A stretch of 64,000 nucleotides of DNA from Bacteriovorax sp. BSW11_IV. GTDB taxonomy: Bacteria > Bdellovibrionota > Bacteriovoracia > Bacteriovoracales > Bacteriovoracaceae. A program made the translations under genes and the position numbers. The notes beneath the pieces are model-generated. The model saw only the letters and a program-made list of their open reading frames with translations. It was not told the origin of the DNA and made no database searches. Within the stretch, counting starts at the first letter, position 1. Every line of letters starts with the position of its first letter. The stretch covers positions 1 to 64,000 of the forward strand of contig NZ_AUNE01000050.1 of the NCBI RefSeq assembly GCF_000447755.1, given 5' to 3'. Positions 42,547-51,612 of the stretch are shown here, in pieces.

Positions 42547-42687
42547 CTAGCTTCTCTTTTTGTAGCCCCACGGGCAATGGCGACGGCCATCTTTACAGCA
42601 TTTTCTCATGCGCTTTAGACGAACTTCAGTTGAAACAATTCCCCCTGTTACTGGGTCTCTATAATAATCTTCCCTGTGAGTGCCGTT
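42547..42687 (-). pseudogene. Remnant of DUF5522-type cysteine protein
   Basis: A leftward frame without a start codon encodes EDYYRDPVTGGIVSTE, then KCCKDGRRHCPWGY and a stop. Family members normally read CCGSGCRHCPY; here the central Cys is Arg and the N-terminus is cut by a stop at 42688. It lies just downstream of the metalloprotease-like gene. Probably decayed, or started at an unusual codon. Confidence 0.5.
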
Positions 42688-42708
42688 TTAAATTACGATA
42701 AATGATCT

Positions 42709-43713
42709 TTATTCAATCTCATGAATGATTTTTTCAATTAATCTGATATTTCTTTGTGAACTTGTCAAAGTTAATCCCTCTAAGAGGATTTCATCTATTT
42801 CTTTAGCAATGGCCTTTATTAAACCCTCGGCAACAAGGCCTAGATGTTCTTTGTAGCTTGGATTATTCATATATCGGCTCCATAAGAATGATCTTACTGG
42901 GCCGTACATTCTGTGAACTGATTCTTCCTGCCAATTGTGTATAGGAAGATTTGAAGTAAAATCTCGCCCCTTTTTAGAACTACTATTTCCTGAGGCCCTA
43001 TGAATTGCTTTGGGGTCATTTGTCCCAATCACTGCAATGAAGTCAGCAAAAAGTTCATCAAAGGGTGTTGTTATGCTTTTTAATTCAATAGCATTATATT
43101 CTTGCATAATAGGATTTAAAAGGGCACTGGACTCTTGAAGATTGTGATGAAATTTTGATTTTTTAATTCTACTATCCTCAACCCCAGATCTTCGTAGTCT
43201 TGAAATCTTTGTTCTAAGCTTATAGATTCTATCCCTGTGATAAACAAATTTATCCCTTATGTCATAGGCCTTTTTAAGCTCTGGGTGAGTGATATACTGG
43301 CCAATATTTACCGCAAATACTTCATGGCCATACTCATGAACACCAATGGCATGGGTGAAACTAGGATTAGTTTTAACGAGCTTACCCTGTTTGTTTACGA
43401 CAGAGTAAAATTCTGCCGTTTTAATAACGCCCATCATATTGTTTGGGCCATTTCCATTTTGGGTGTGTTCAATAGCAGCTTCTAATTCTATTTGATATTC
43501 AGTTGGAACTTTTAGAGGGCCTAGATTCTCATTTACACGAAGAATTGATTTCTTGAGCAATAGTTCAAATTCTAGTGAGGCCCCGAAGTTCGCAATATTA
43601 ATTTGCTTAGAAAAATTTTGTGAGATCTCGTCAAAACAATTGATCGCGTTTGCAGATGTACAAAGCGTGAGTTTTAACAGCGTGAATAGGACAAATCGTA
43701 AATGATAATTCAT
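42709..43713 (-). CDS. Secreted zinc metalloprotease-like protein
   Basis: A 334-residue exported protein (signal about residues 1-23, ANA). It contains the zincin motif HEYGHE (HExGH) near residue 126 and, about 90 residues on, FDELFADFIA, a suitable third-ligand helix as in gluzincins. No standard peptidase family is recognised. It likely degrades protein outside the cytoplasm. I chose the ATG at 43713; a TTG 6 bp upstream is also possible. Confidence 0.65.
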   Translation of the reverse strand: MNYHLRFVLFTLLKLTLCTSANAINCFDEISQNFSKQINIANFGASLEFELLLKKSILRVNENLGPLKVPTEYQIELEAAIEHTQNGNGPNNMMGVIKTAEFYSVVNKQGKLVKTNPSFTHAIGVHEYGHEVFAVNIGQYITHPELKKAYDIRDKFVYHRDRIYKLRTKISRLRRSGVEDSRIKKSKFHHNLQESSALLNPIMQEYNAIELKSITTPFDELFADFIAVIGTNDPKAIHRASGNSSSKKGRDFTSNLPIHNWQEESVHRMYGPVRSFLWSRYMNNPSYKEHLGLVAEGLIKAIAKEIDEILLEGLTLTSSQRNIRLIEKIIHEIE

Positions 43714-43818
43714 TGGCAACAGGATACTTGAATTTAAAAAAAATGCTTGGGGGATTGTAGAATCTATAGGTTTTGTATTGAATTTTGTGAGGATCTAAGT
43801 TTTTGAAATTATTTGTAT

Positions 43819-44484
43819 TTATTTACATGATTCGAGTTTTTTATCAATGGAGGCCATGTTACGCGTTGGCGAGATTATCTGATATTTGTTCTCTATATAT
43901 TTCCATTTTTTAAAATAGTCGCAGTGATATTCTGAATTTGGCGGGAGCCATTGATCTGGGCCTTGATAACCTTTGGCCCTATTAAGTTTATTCCATACAG
44001 GAATTAAATTTTCTGTATCATTGGCAAACGCTTCTCTTTTTTCAGTCGTCCATTTTTTTGCACCATTTTGAAATGCATATTTGAGTGGAATGATATGATC
44101 TATGTCGAGTTCTTTCGCATCTGTGAAAGTTTTTCCGGAATAGGGGTCAAACCATTTTCCAAATTGAACGACACATTTTTTTACTGTTTTAAAAGTGGGA
44201 GGTATTAAGCTTTTTGCAATAAGCACTTCATGTCGTGTATTTTGGCAGTCTTTATCTTCATCTATCCAATGTTTGAAGAGCTTTCGTGAATATTGAGCTT
44301 CTGTTGAAACTGGACACTTGTTACAGCCTTTGTTCTCACAGCGCTTCGATAGTGATGAGCCATCTCTACACATTGTGATGTTATCTTGGCAAATAACTCC
44401 ACCATGGCCTGAGCAACAACCACGGCAATCTGCTAATGAAATACAGGAGTATAAGAATAGAATAAATATGATTATTTTCTTCAT
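43819..44484 (-). CDS. Secreted HNH-family nuclease
   Basis: A 221-residue exported protein: signal peptide (about 1-18), then a cysteine-rich part (CRGCCSGHGG, CENKGCNKCP) and an HNH-type nuclease domain with ELDIDHIIPLKYAF (near residue 132) and the later ENLIPVWNKLNRAKG (asparagine region). This is the layout of secreted DUF1524/GmrSD-like HNH endonucleases. It would degrade extracellular or prey DNA. The ATG at 44484 gives the signal peptide; a longer frame starts at 44517. Confidence 0.82.
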   Translation of the reverse strand: MKKIIIFILFLYSCISLADCRGCCSGHGGVICQDNITMCRDGSSLSKRCENKGCNKCPVSTEAQYSRKLFKHWIDEDKDCQNTRHEVLIAKSLIPPTFKTVKKCVVQFGKWFDPYSGKTFTDAKELDIDHIIPLKYAFQNGAKKWTTEKREAFANDTENLIPVWNKLNRAKGYQGPDQWLPPNSEYHCDYFKKWKYIENKYQIISPTRNMASIDKKLESCK

Positions 44485-44689
44485 TGATTTCTTATCGGTA
44501 TTTTTTCTTAGAAGCATACATTAAGAAAAAGTAATGTTGACTTAATCTCTCCGTAGTTTGGAAAGATTCAATTAATAAAAACTTAAGTATTGAAAAATTA
44601 TTGTAGCCCTTAGAATTGGGGAGATTCATTTCAGCAGGAATAAATGCAGCTACAATTTCGTACTGCTCTCAATATATTATGGAGGATAT

Positions 44690-45304
44690 ATGGGAAAATT
44701 ATTGTCACTCGTTTTGATTTCAACTTTCTTTGCATCATGTGGACTACTTGGTCCAAGGCCAAATGTTGTCTATCATAGACCAGATATTACAACACCTGTT
44801 AATAAAGTAATCATTTTCCCAACAACAGACTTTAATGGTGTTGTCAGTGAGGGAGCAAAGAGCGTAAATATGTCTCTTGTTTCAAGTTGGGGAAGTCTAT
44901 ACGGCAAGGATAAGGTTATTCCAGCAGGGCCTGTGATTGAAAAGATCACACAGAACTTAGGTAAAGATGCTTATATGAAAATTGTTAAGTCGTTAGACAA
45001 TACAAGTGCAGTAGAGCAGTTGCATAAGAATCCACAAATCAGAGATTTTATTTCACAAGTAACGAATAAGCTAGGCAATCACAATTTTGCATTGGCCCTC
45101 ATCTCTGGTGGAGAAAAAGAATACGATGCAAAGCAACCGGTTTTTTTAAATGTAGGTATGTTTGATACTGAAAGCTTAACTTGGAAGTGGATTACAAAAA
45201 TTGAAGGTCAAAAAGGTATGATGGGCAATTGGACGGCGACGTCTGGAACAATGGTCTCTAATAGTTTTGATAAAATTGAAGAACTTGAAAAAATCAAAAA
45301 ATAA
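44690..45304 (+). CDS. Putative lipoprotein, unknown
   Basis: A 204-residue protein with a lipoprotein signal (FFASC, Cys17). The mature part begins LLGPRPNVVYHRPD, and further on contains FALALISGGEKEYD and PVFLNVGMFDTESLTWKW. This resembles small lipoproteins of unknown function that form beta-rich domains. GGAGG ribosome site. A hairpin follows the stop. Confidence 0.75.
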   Translation: MGKLLSLVLISTFFASCGLLGPRPNVVYHRPDITTPVNKVIIFPTTDFNGVVSEGAKSVNMSLVSSWGSLYGKDKVIPAGPVIEKITQNLGKDAYMKIVKSLDNTSAVEQLHKNPQIRDFISQVTNKLGNHNFALALISGGEKEYDAKQPVFLNVGMFDTESLTWKWITKIEGQKGMMGNWTATSGTMVSNSFDKIEELEKIKK

Positions 45305-45317
45305 TTAAGTGAACTAG

Positions 45318-45364
45318 GTGCTATCATCCAAATGTAAATTTGAATAATAGCACTTAGTGTTTTT
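45318..45364. terminator. Bidirectional terminator between convergent genes
   Basis: Stem GTGCTAT/ATAGCAC with a partially paired interior, followed by TTAGTGTTTTT. It sits between the convergent genes ending at 45304 and 45366. Confidence 0.55.
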
Positions 45365-45365
45365 A

Positions 45366-45863
45366 TTACTTTGTCGAAATAGTGATTGTGTGGTTGTTTC
45401 TGTATCTTGAAACCATAACGTCTACTAATTCTTTTGCAAGAGCTTTTCTTGCACTTCTATTTCCAGACTTTAGCGTCGCGATGTCTTCGTCACTTAGTTG
45501 TGAAAGTTCGATATTAAAGCTTACGAAGAAAGTTTGCTTTCCATTAGTTACTTCACCATCACGATCAGCAACACCAAAAGGTTTGTAGCTAAATAGTACT
45601 GTCGCAACTTTTACAGTTTTAACTTCTGATGTAGAGCAAAGACCTGGTTGCTCTCTATCTCTAACTGGACCTGAATGACCACATGGTCTAACGATAGTTG
45701 TCTTAGAAACTACAGCATTTTGAATTTTAAAATCAAAGTAGTTCAAGTTCACTGATGAAGAAGACTCAACAGTTTTAGCTGTTTGATAAACATCGTAGTT
45801 AACAGTTTTAGCGTTTGCCAATGAAGCTACAGTAATTGCAAGTGCGATAAAAATCTTTTTCAT
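45366..45863 (-). CDS. Exported protein, unknown
   Basis: A 165-residue protein with a signal peptide (about residues 1-18, SLANA). Two cysteines (RPCGHSG, GLCSTS) probably pair. The rest is beta-rich (VATVLFSYKPFG; TFFVSFNIELSQL). No family is recognised. An AAGGAGATC ribosome site precedes the ATG. Confidence 0.7.
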   Translation of the reverse strand: MKKIFIALAITVASLANAKTVNYDVYQTAKTVESSSSVNLNYFDFKIQNAVVSKTTIVRPCGHSGPVRDREQPGLCSTSEVKTVKVATVLFSYKPFGVADRDGEVTNGKQTFFVSFNIELSQLSDEDIATLKSGNRSARKALAKELVDVMVSRYRNNHTITISTK

Positions 45864-46098
45864 TTCGATCTCCTTAATAAGGGTGTTGGTTAATTTTCAA
45901 TGAATATGGCCAAGCAAAGACGACTTTTAAAGAAATGCGATTTAATCGAAATATTTTGAAAGACAAATGTCCCCATTTTCTCTGAAATAGGGGCCTTCTT
46001 GGACATATCTTGGCCTTTGTCTTTGCTGAACAGATTCTTCAGGAAATAGTTACAGGTAATATTGCTCAAAATAATATTCAGTGAGAAATATCAAAAAT

Positions 46099-46902
46099 AT
46101 GGATAATGATATTTTAAGCACATGCAAAAACAGGGACTTAAAGGACCAGGTCGAAAGCGACTTGAATAATTATCTATCCAATTTCAAGGATTATGCTCTC
46201 GGACAGAAGAACTTATCGAGAAGAAGTGATGTCCATTTAAAGACAATTCAGCGCCTTTGTCGCAAAGAAAATACCCCAGGGCATATCACTTTGATCAAGC
46301 TCTATAGAGTCATATATGGGGAGACCCATCCAGAAAAATTATTATCACTGGTTCCAAGAGTTGTACGAGAAGTTCTTTTAAAGAATAAGGCGACAATTTT
46401 GCCTGATGATATCAATTACTCTGCAGAGATTAAAAGGGAAGTTCTTACTGACAAAGTCTTTTCTGAAATCTACTTTCTTATTGATGCCGGAAATATTTCA
46501 AAAGACTATATTGTCTACAAATTTGGAGAGCATGGTCTTCATACTCTTGAGCGCATGTATAAGCTAAATGCGATTAAGTATGAAAGCAATGGACAGATCT
46601 CTCTTGGAAAAGAAAGATTGCACTTTGATACTGAAGTTATCAAGAGTGCAGGAGTGCTTCTTTCTAAAAAATATTCTAAGCCAGTGAACTCAGAAGTTAA
46701 TGGTGAGAACTTCCTAGCTCTTTATGTTGATTGTCTACCAGACAGTGTTTATCAAGAATGGCTTAGAATAGATAAAGAGGCCTTTATTAAAAAAGCGGAA
46801 CTAGCAAAAAAATATAGAGATCCCGTTAATGGGAAAAGAGTTTTCACTTATATGACGACTGATACTCTTACAAGGAAGAACAATGAAGACACTTATAATT
46901 AA
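46099..46902 (+). CDS. HTH-containing regulator-like protein
   Basis: A 267-residue protein. Residues about 30-60 (ALGQKNLSRRSDVHLKTIQRLCR) read as a helix-turn-helix followed by a helical domain. It resembles the TIGR02147/DUF4423-type regulators abundant in Bdellovibrio relatives, but without a firm match. It overlaps the next, exported-protein gene by 20 bp, so the two are cotranscribed. The ATG at 46099 is preferred to a GTG 18 bp upstream. Confidence 0.55.
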   Translation: MDNDILSTCKNRDLKDQVESDLNNYLSNFKDYALGQKNLSRRSDVHLKTIQRLCRKENTPGHITLIKLYRVIYGETHPEKLLSLVPRVVREVLLKNKATILPDDINYSAEIKREVLTDKVFSEIYFLIDAGNISKDYIVYKFGEHGLHTLERMYKLNAIKYESNGQISLGKERLHFDTEVIKSAGVLLSKKYSKPVNSEVNGENFLALYVDCLPDSVYQEWLRIDKEAFIKKAELAKKYRDPVNGKRVFTYMTTDTLTRKNNEDTYN

Positions 46903-47326
46903 TCTTCTGCTAATTTTTAGTGCCACAGCAATCGCTGGAGGGGACTTTGGTGGTGGACCTAAAATTATAGAACTTAGCAGACAAGATTTTTCTGTTAAAC
47001 CTCTAGACTTAGAACTTTCAGAAGATCAGAAAAATATCAATCTGATCGTGGTTTATAAGAAGGTGGATAAAGAATTTAATCCGTTTCATTCTGAGGAAGA
47101 AACGAAGAAGTTACAAATTGGAAAGTATACGACAATCAAAATCCCTTATGACAAAACTCTTTTTAGTGATGAGGTTGTGGAGAGGTTAGAAGATAGAAAG
47201 AAGTTCTTCTTATTTAGAAAAAAGGAAAAGAAGCTTGCTCAAGACAATTTTATGATTGAGGAAGTCACAGATCAACTAAATAGAAATCCTCAAAAAAGAT
47301 ACTACGAAATTATCAAAAAGCATTAA
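46883..47326 (+). CDS. Small exported protein, unknown
   Basis: A 147-residue protein with a signal peptide (about 1-18, TAIAGGD). The mature part has a GGGPKIIEL start, a central charged domain and a basic segment (KKFFLFRKKEKKL). It is not recognised. It overlaps the HTH gene upstream and is followed by an inverted repeat (47337-47374) without a T-run. Confidence 0.65.
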   Translation: MKTLIINLLLIFSATAIAGGDFGGGPKIIELSRQDFSVKPLDLELSEDQKNINLIVVYKKVDKEFNPFHSEEETKKLQIGKYTTIKIPYDKTLFSDEVVERLEDRKKFFLFRKKEKKLAQDNFMIEEVTDQLNRNPQKRYYEIIKKH

Positions 47327-47466
47327 AGACACAATATAAGATCACTGTAAAACAAAGTGTTTACAGTGGTCTTATCTCAGTTATTTCTGAAAAAATCTCT
47401 GAAATTTCATCTCATTTAAATTTGCCCCACTTATTGTGGTCAAAAGCTTGTTGCTTTCATTTTATA

Positions 47467-47491
47467 ATTAATATATATAAAATATATTAAT
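47467..47491. promoter_or_regulatory. NsrR-like inverted repeat before the haemoglobin gene
   Basis: Arms ATTAATATA and TATATTAAT with a 7-bp spacer, 17 bp upstream of the haemoglobin start and overlapping the likely -10 region. An AT-rich dyad here suits an Rrf2/NsrR repressor, encoded at 48952. Confidence 0.55.
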
Positions 47492-47507
47492 TAAGAAAGG
47501 AGATTAT

Positions 47508-47879
47508 ATGAGCACACTATTTGAACAATTAGGTGGTGAAGGCGCTGTTGATGCTGCGGTGGATATTTTTTATCGCAAAGTGCTACAAGACGATCGCATT
47601 AAAGACTTTTTCACAGACGTGGACATGGATGAACAGATCAATAAGCAAAAGGCCTTTTTGACCTTTGCCTTTGGTGGCCCAAATAAATATTCAGGTCTAA
47701 ATATGAAAGATGCCCATGCCAGACTTGTCGATAAGGGAATGAATGATTCTCACGTAGATGTTGTTATTGAACTACTCGGTGGAACTTTAAAAGAATTGGG
47801 TGTTGGTGATAACTTGATTGGTGAAGTTGCTGCCATTGCAGAAAGTGTAAGAGGACAAGTTTTAGGCAAAGAAGGATAG
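47508..47879 (+). CDS. glbN: Group 1 truncated haemoglobin
   Basis: A 123-residue 2-on-2 globin. It starts with the LFEQLGGEGAVDAAVD helix and has the proximal-histidine region DAHARLV near residue 68 and the glycine-rich elements typical of group 1. Truncated haemoglobins of this kind oxidise nitric oxide to nitrate. It lies 5 bp upstream of a ferredoxin-reductase gene that can supply electrons, and a Rrf2-type regulator follows. An AGGAG site precedes the ATG. Confidence 0.93.
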   Translation: MSTLFEQLGGEGAVDAAVDIFYRKVLQDDRIKDFFTDVDMDEQINKQKAFLTFAFGGPNKYSGLNMKDAHARLVDKGMNDSHVDVVIELLGGTLKELGVGDNLIGEVAAIAESVRGQVLGKEG

Positions 47880-47884
47880 ACCAA

Positions 47885-48847
47885 ATGGGGACTATTACTT
47901 TTGAAGGCAAAGAATTTGTTTCGAAAGAAGGAGAGACGGTCTTAGACTGTCTCTTACGTCTTGGTGTTTCTGTTACGAATTCTTGTAAAAGTGGAGTTTG
48001 CCATTCCTGCATTCTTAAAACAACGTCAGAAATTGAAGGAAAATCACAAAAAGGATTGAGTGATTCAAAAAAGAAAGCGGGTTTATTTCTATCATGTCAG
48101 CAGCAGGTTGCTGATAGGATGGAGGTCTTTTCACCAGATGCCAATACTCTATTCATCGATGCAATTATTGTCGATCAGAAAAGAGTTTCGGATTCAGTTG
48201 TGGTGGTAAAAGTTCGACCTCTACAGGATTTCTCTTTTACGGCCGGGCAATTTATAAATATCGTTAGAGGTGATGGTCATTGCCGTTCATATTCAATCGC
48301 TGGCCGTACAGGTGATTCAGAGCTTGAGCTTCATATTAGAAAAGTGCCCAATGGTATACTGTCAAATTGGTTTTATGATGAACAATTAATCAATGAAAAA
48401 ATCAAAATATCTGAGGCCAATGGTGAATGTAGTCTCACAACTGAGATGAAAGGGAAAAATCTTTTACTAATAGGAGTTGGGACTGGTCTTGCTCCACTTT
48501 ATGGTGTTGTTCAAGATGCGCTTGAATCGAGTATCGTTGAAAAAATCAATCTCATTCATGGCAGTTTTACATTTGATGGCCTTTACTATTGTGAGCGCCT
48601 AAAAGAATTAGAACAAAAGAATCATTCGTTTGATTACTATCCTCTTTTTTTAAAAGGTGATGAGAGAGAAGGATTTATCAAGGGGGATATCGTTGAATTT
48701 GTTAAAAAATTTAACTTTGAAGCTTCAAATACGATTGTCATGATCTGTGGTGATCCTGTTATTGTAAAGAGCTTGAAGCAAACGATTTTTCTTGCAGGTG
48801 TTCCTTCAAGGTCTATTTTGAGTGACCCGTTTGTCTCAAAATATTAA
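47885..48847 (+). CDS. 2Fe-2S ferredoxin/FAD/NAD(P)H reductase
   Basis: A 320-residue fusion. Residues 1-85 are a plant-type ferredoxin with CKSGVCHSCI and a later SCQQQ cysteine (2Fe-2S ligands). Residues about 90-320 are a ferredoxin reductase: RSYSIAG (FAD), GVGTGLAPLYG (NAD(P)H) and MICGDPVIVK. This domain order resembles oxygenase reductase components. Next to the haemoglobin, it likely keeps the globin reduced during NO dioxygenation, a two-gene equivalent of flavohaemoglobin. Confidence 0.92.
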   Translation: MGTITFEGKEFVSKEGETVLDCLLRLGVSVTNSCKSGVCHSCILKTTSEIEGKSQKGLSDSKKKAGLFLSCQQQVADRMEVFSPDANTLFIDAIIVDQKRVSDSVVVVKVRPLQDFSFTAGQFINIVRGDGHCRSYSIAGRTGDSELELHIRKVPNGILSNWFYDEQLINEKIKISEANGECSLTTEMKGKNLLLIGVGTGLAPLYGVVQDALESSIVEKINLIHGSFTFDGLYYCERLKELEQKNHSFDYYPLFLKGDEREGFIKGDIVEFVKKFNFEASNTIVMICGDPVIVKSLKQTIFLAGVPSRSILSDPFVSKY

Positions 48848-48951
48848 GCGCAGTGAAGATTCTACTTATCTTAATCTATAATGGGGGTAGATCTTCACAT
48901 GTTTAACCAGTTGTGTTATAAATTATTTGAAAAACAATTATTGGATTTTGA

Positions 48952-49347
48952 ATGAAATTAACATCGAAGACAGATTACGCCCTTAGAGTTTTGATTTTTT
49001 TACAGAATAAGGACAAGGCAACGATTAAAGAAATTGCTGAGTTTTATGATATTAAAAAAAATCACCTTAGTGTTGTGGTGAATAGATTATCTGAACTTAA
49101 TTATGTTCACTCTTCAACTGGTCCCACAGGCGGAGTTTCCCTTAATCCTCACACCCTCCAAAAAAGTGTTGGTGAAATCGTTTTAAATTTTGAAGAGTTT
49201 GAACTCGTAGAATGCTTTAATAGTGAATCTAATAAGTGTTTGTTGAGTCCATCATGTAAATTGAAGTCAATTTTAAAGAAGGCCAATCGTCAGTTTATAG
49301 ATGAACTTAAAAAATATAAGCTTCAAGATATTGCACAAAAATTTTAA
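48952..49347 (+). CDS. nsrR: Rrf2-family regulator, NsrR-like
   Basis: A 131-residue Rrf2 protein. The winged helix begins MKLTSKTDYALRVLIFL, and the wing has STGPTGGVSL. The three cluster cysteines are in VECFNSESNKCLLSPSC (about residues 85-100), the spacing of NsrR, whose iron-sulphur cluster senses nitric oxide. With haemoglobin and reductase upstream in the same direction it forms a complete NO-response module. It has a separate 104-bp leader. Confidence 0.88.
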   Translation: MKLTSKTDYALRVLIFLQNKDKATIKEIAEFYDIKKNHLSVVVNRLSELNYVHSSTGPTGGVSLNPHTLQKSVGEIVLNFEEFELVECFNSESNKCLLSPSCKLKSILKKANRQFIDELKKYKLQDIAQKF

Positions 49348-49355
49348 TTCAATTT

Positions 49356-51542
49356 TTACGCTTCGAGATACTTTCTTATGGCCGTAATCAATTTCTTTTT
49401 GTTTATTGGCTTCGTGATAAAGTCATTTGCCCCAGCTTTAATTCCTTGTTCGTGCTCTTCAGGTAAGGCGTGAGCACTCATAATTACAATAGGAGTTGTC
49501 ACCCCATCTTCACGCAAAGTTTTCAGAGCGCTAATTCCATCTAACTCGGGCATTTGAATATCTGTAAGAATTAAGTCGTAGCTTTTTTCTTTGAATTTTT
49601 CTAAGAGTTCGATTCCATTTTTTGCATAGTCGATTTCAAGTTGATGGTCTTTTAAATAGTGATCAATAAGAAATCTCGCATCTTCATCATCTTCTGCCGC
49701 AAGGATTTTTTTACCAGTTAATAAGTTATCAAGACTTATCTTTGCTTCAGTTGTTGAGCGTGTCTCTACACTTTTGACTTTTGCATCTTCAAAAGGAATG
49801 TTGAGTGTAAATGTCGTTCCTTCACCTTTTTTTGAATTGATCTCAATTTTTCCACCCATCATCTCAACAATATTGTAGACAATAGAGAGTCCTAGACCAA
49901 CTCCTCCTTGGTTTCGGCGATAGGTTTCATTCTCCTGGCTAAAAGGATTGAATATATGAGAAATAAATTTTTCATCGATTCCTATTCCGCTATCTTTTAC
50001 TGTGAAGGTCACAAGGTTTTGACCACGCTCATCCTTAGTTGATTCACAGGTAAGAATGATAAAGCCTTCATTTGTGAATTTGTATGCGTTATTTAAAAGA
50101 TTTATGAGAATCTGTCTTAGTCTGAGTGGGTCGCCATATAAGTTTAACTCTTCACCTATCATAGAGCATTCAAACTTAACATTTGATTTAGTAAATTTTG
50201 TCATCATGATGTTCGTCACATCTGAGATTAGTTCTTTAAGTTTGAAATTATCTTTTTTCAATTGAATCTTACTTATCTCATGGCTAGAGACATGTAATAT
50301 ATCTTCGAGGATTTTTAAAAGATGCTTACCACTTTTTTCCATTCTTTCAATGTACTCAAGTCTTGTGTACTCGCGAGATTCATTTTTAATTAAGTTAGCA
50401 TATCCTAAAATCGCATTCATGGGAGTGCGGATTTCGTGACTCATATTGGCCAAGAAGATCGTTTTAGAATCTGTGGCAACATTTGCTTTAATGAGGGCAT
50501 TTTGCAGTTCTGATCTTGTCTTTAGCAGTTCATTGTTTTGTCGCTCATTGTGCCAAAGAAAGAAAAACAGAACTATCGTAAAGATAAAGAGGGCGACAGG
50601 AAAGAAATACTGCGGAATATCCACATAACTAGCAAGAAATAAATCTGTCGCAAATACTTCAAGCTTCCATTTTTGACCGTAGACATCAATGATTTTGATC
50701 TCACTTAGATTGTCATCTTTATGTAATATTTTTTTTGTTATGCGCTCGTCAGTCGCAAGATCAGTAATTTCTATTTCCAATTGATTTCTTTTAATTTCTT
50801 TTCTGAGTTGAGATAAGAAATCATCGAGATAAATGACTGAGGCAAGATAGCCTCTTAATAATTCTTTTCTTTGCTCAAGAGTTTTGGGAATAACTCCCAA
50901 TTTATACACGGGAAGGGTGATCGCAAAACCAGGGGCGGAGTTTTCAGTGGTGTTAGAGTGCATAACTGGAAATGTATTAGAGGCCATAGGTGCACCAGCA
51001 TCCCTTGACTCGAACTTTGATTGCATTCGCTCTGGTGACCAGGCGAGATCGAGACCTATGGAGAGCTTGTGTCCTCTAGTCGTTATCCCGTAAAGAACTG
51101 GATAGTGCTCGGGCCTTTTTTTTGCATCAATTAATTTTCCATTTTTATCAGGTTCAACAAGTCTAAAATCTTTAACACCCTTAGAAATGACATCCTTGAT
51201 AAAGGCCTGTCTCTCAGAGGCCAAAACTCTTGGTTGCCATTCAACCATTAGGATAGAATCTTTTCTTGTGCTTAAATTTCTAGTGAATTGATCAAATTGT
51301 GATGCATTTAAATCGGGGAATGTAATTAATAGGTTTGAAAGAGAGTAAAGGACTTCAGTTGATACACTTAACTCAGAATTTATTTGTGCGGCCGATTGTT
51401 CGAGTTGTTTTCGAATCCCTGCTCTGGCATTTAAATTTTGCTTTTCATTTGTAAGTTTAAAAAACCAGGCAGAGAGAAATAGGCCAACGATTAAGAAGAC
51501 AAATTTTATGAATGCATTTTTAGTGTGAGATTTTTCTGCCAT
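49356..51542 (-). CDS. CHASE-domain hybrid sensor histidine kinase
   Basis: A 728-residue membrane kinase. N-terminal helix (about 10-28), then an extracytoplasmic CHASE domain (about 70-290: MVEWQPRV, AVIYLDDFL regions), a second helix (about 315-335), HisKA with FLANMSHEIRTPMNA (His near 367), HATPase with NLLNNAYKFTNEG, DSGIGID and GVGLGLSIV, and a C-terminal receiver (about 610-728) with phosphoacceptor Asp near 662 (LILTDIQMPELDG) and KPIN. CHASE domains sense small ligands. No response regulator is adjacent, so its partner is elsewhere. Confidence 0.93.
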   Translation of the reverse strand: MAEKSHTKNAFIKFVFLIVGLFLSAWFFKLTNEKQNLNARAGIRKQLEQSAAQINSELSVSTEVLYSLSNLLITFPDLNASQFDQFTRNLSTRKDSILMVEWQPRVLASERQAFIKDVISKGVKDFRLVEPDKNGKLIDAKKRPEHYPVLYGITTRGHKLSIGLDLAWSPERMQSKFESRDAGAPMASNTFPVMHSNTTENSAPGFAITLPVYKLGVIPKTLEQRKELLRGYLASVIYLDDFLSQLRKEIKRNQLEIEITDLATDERITKKILHKDDNLSEIKIIDVYGQKWKLEVFATDLFLASYVDIPQYFFPVALFIFTIVLFFFLWHNERQNNELLKTRSELQNALIKANVATDSKTIFLANMSHEIRTPMNAILGYANLIKNESREYTRLEYIERMEKSGKHLLKILEDILHVSSHEISKIQLKKDNFKLKELISDVTNIMMTKFTKSNVKFECSMIGEELNLYGDPLRLRQILINLLNNAYKFTNEGFIILTCESTKDERGQNLVTFTVKDSGIGIDEKFISHIFNPFSQENETYRRNQGGVGLGLSIVYNIVEMMGGKIEINSKKGEGTTFTLNIPFEDAKVKSVETRSTTEAKISLDNLLTGKKILAAEDDEDARFLIDHYLKDHQLEIDYAKNGIELLEKFKEKSYDLILTDIQMPELDGISALKTLREDGVTTPIVIMSAHALPEEHEQGIKAGANDFITKPINKKKLITAIRKYLEA

Positions 51543-51612
51543 GTATATTCAGTAAAATTAATTATTCGCTTATGATACACCAACATTTACTGAACATGAA
51601 CATTATCTTACC

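Noticed and set aside
47337-47374. 14-bp inverted repeat after the 46883 gene as a terminator
   Set aside because: A good stem but no T-run on either side, so not called as a feature.
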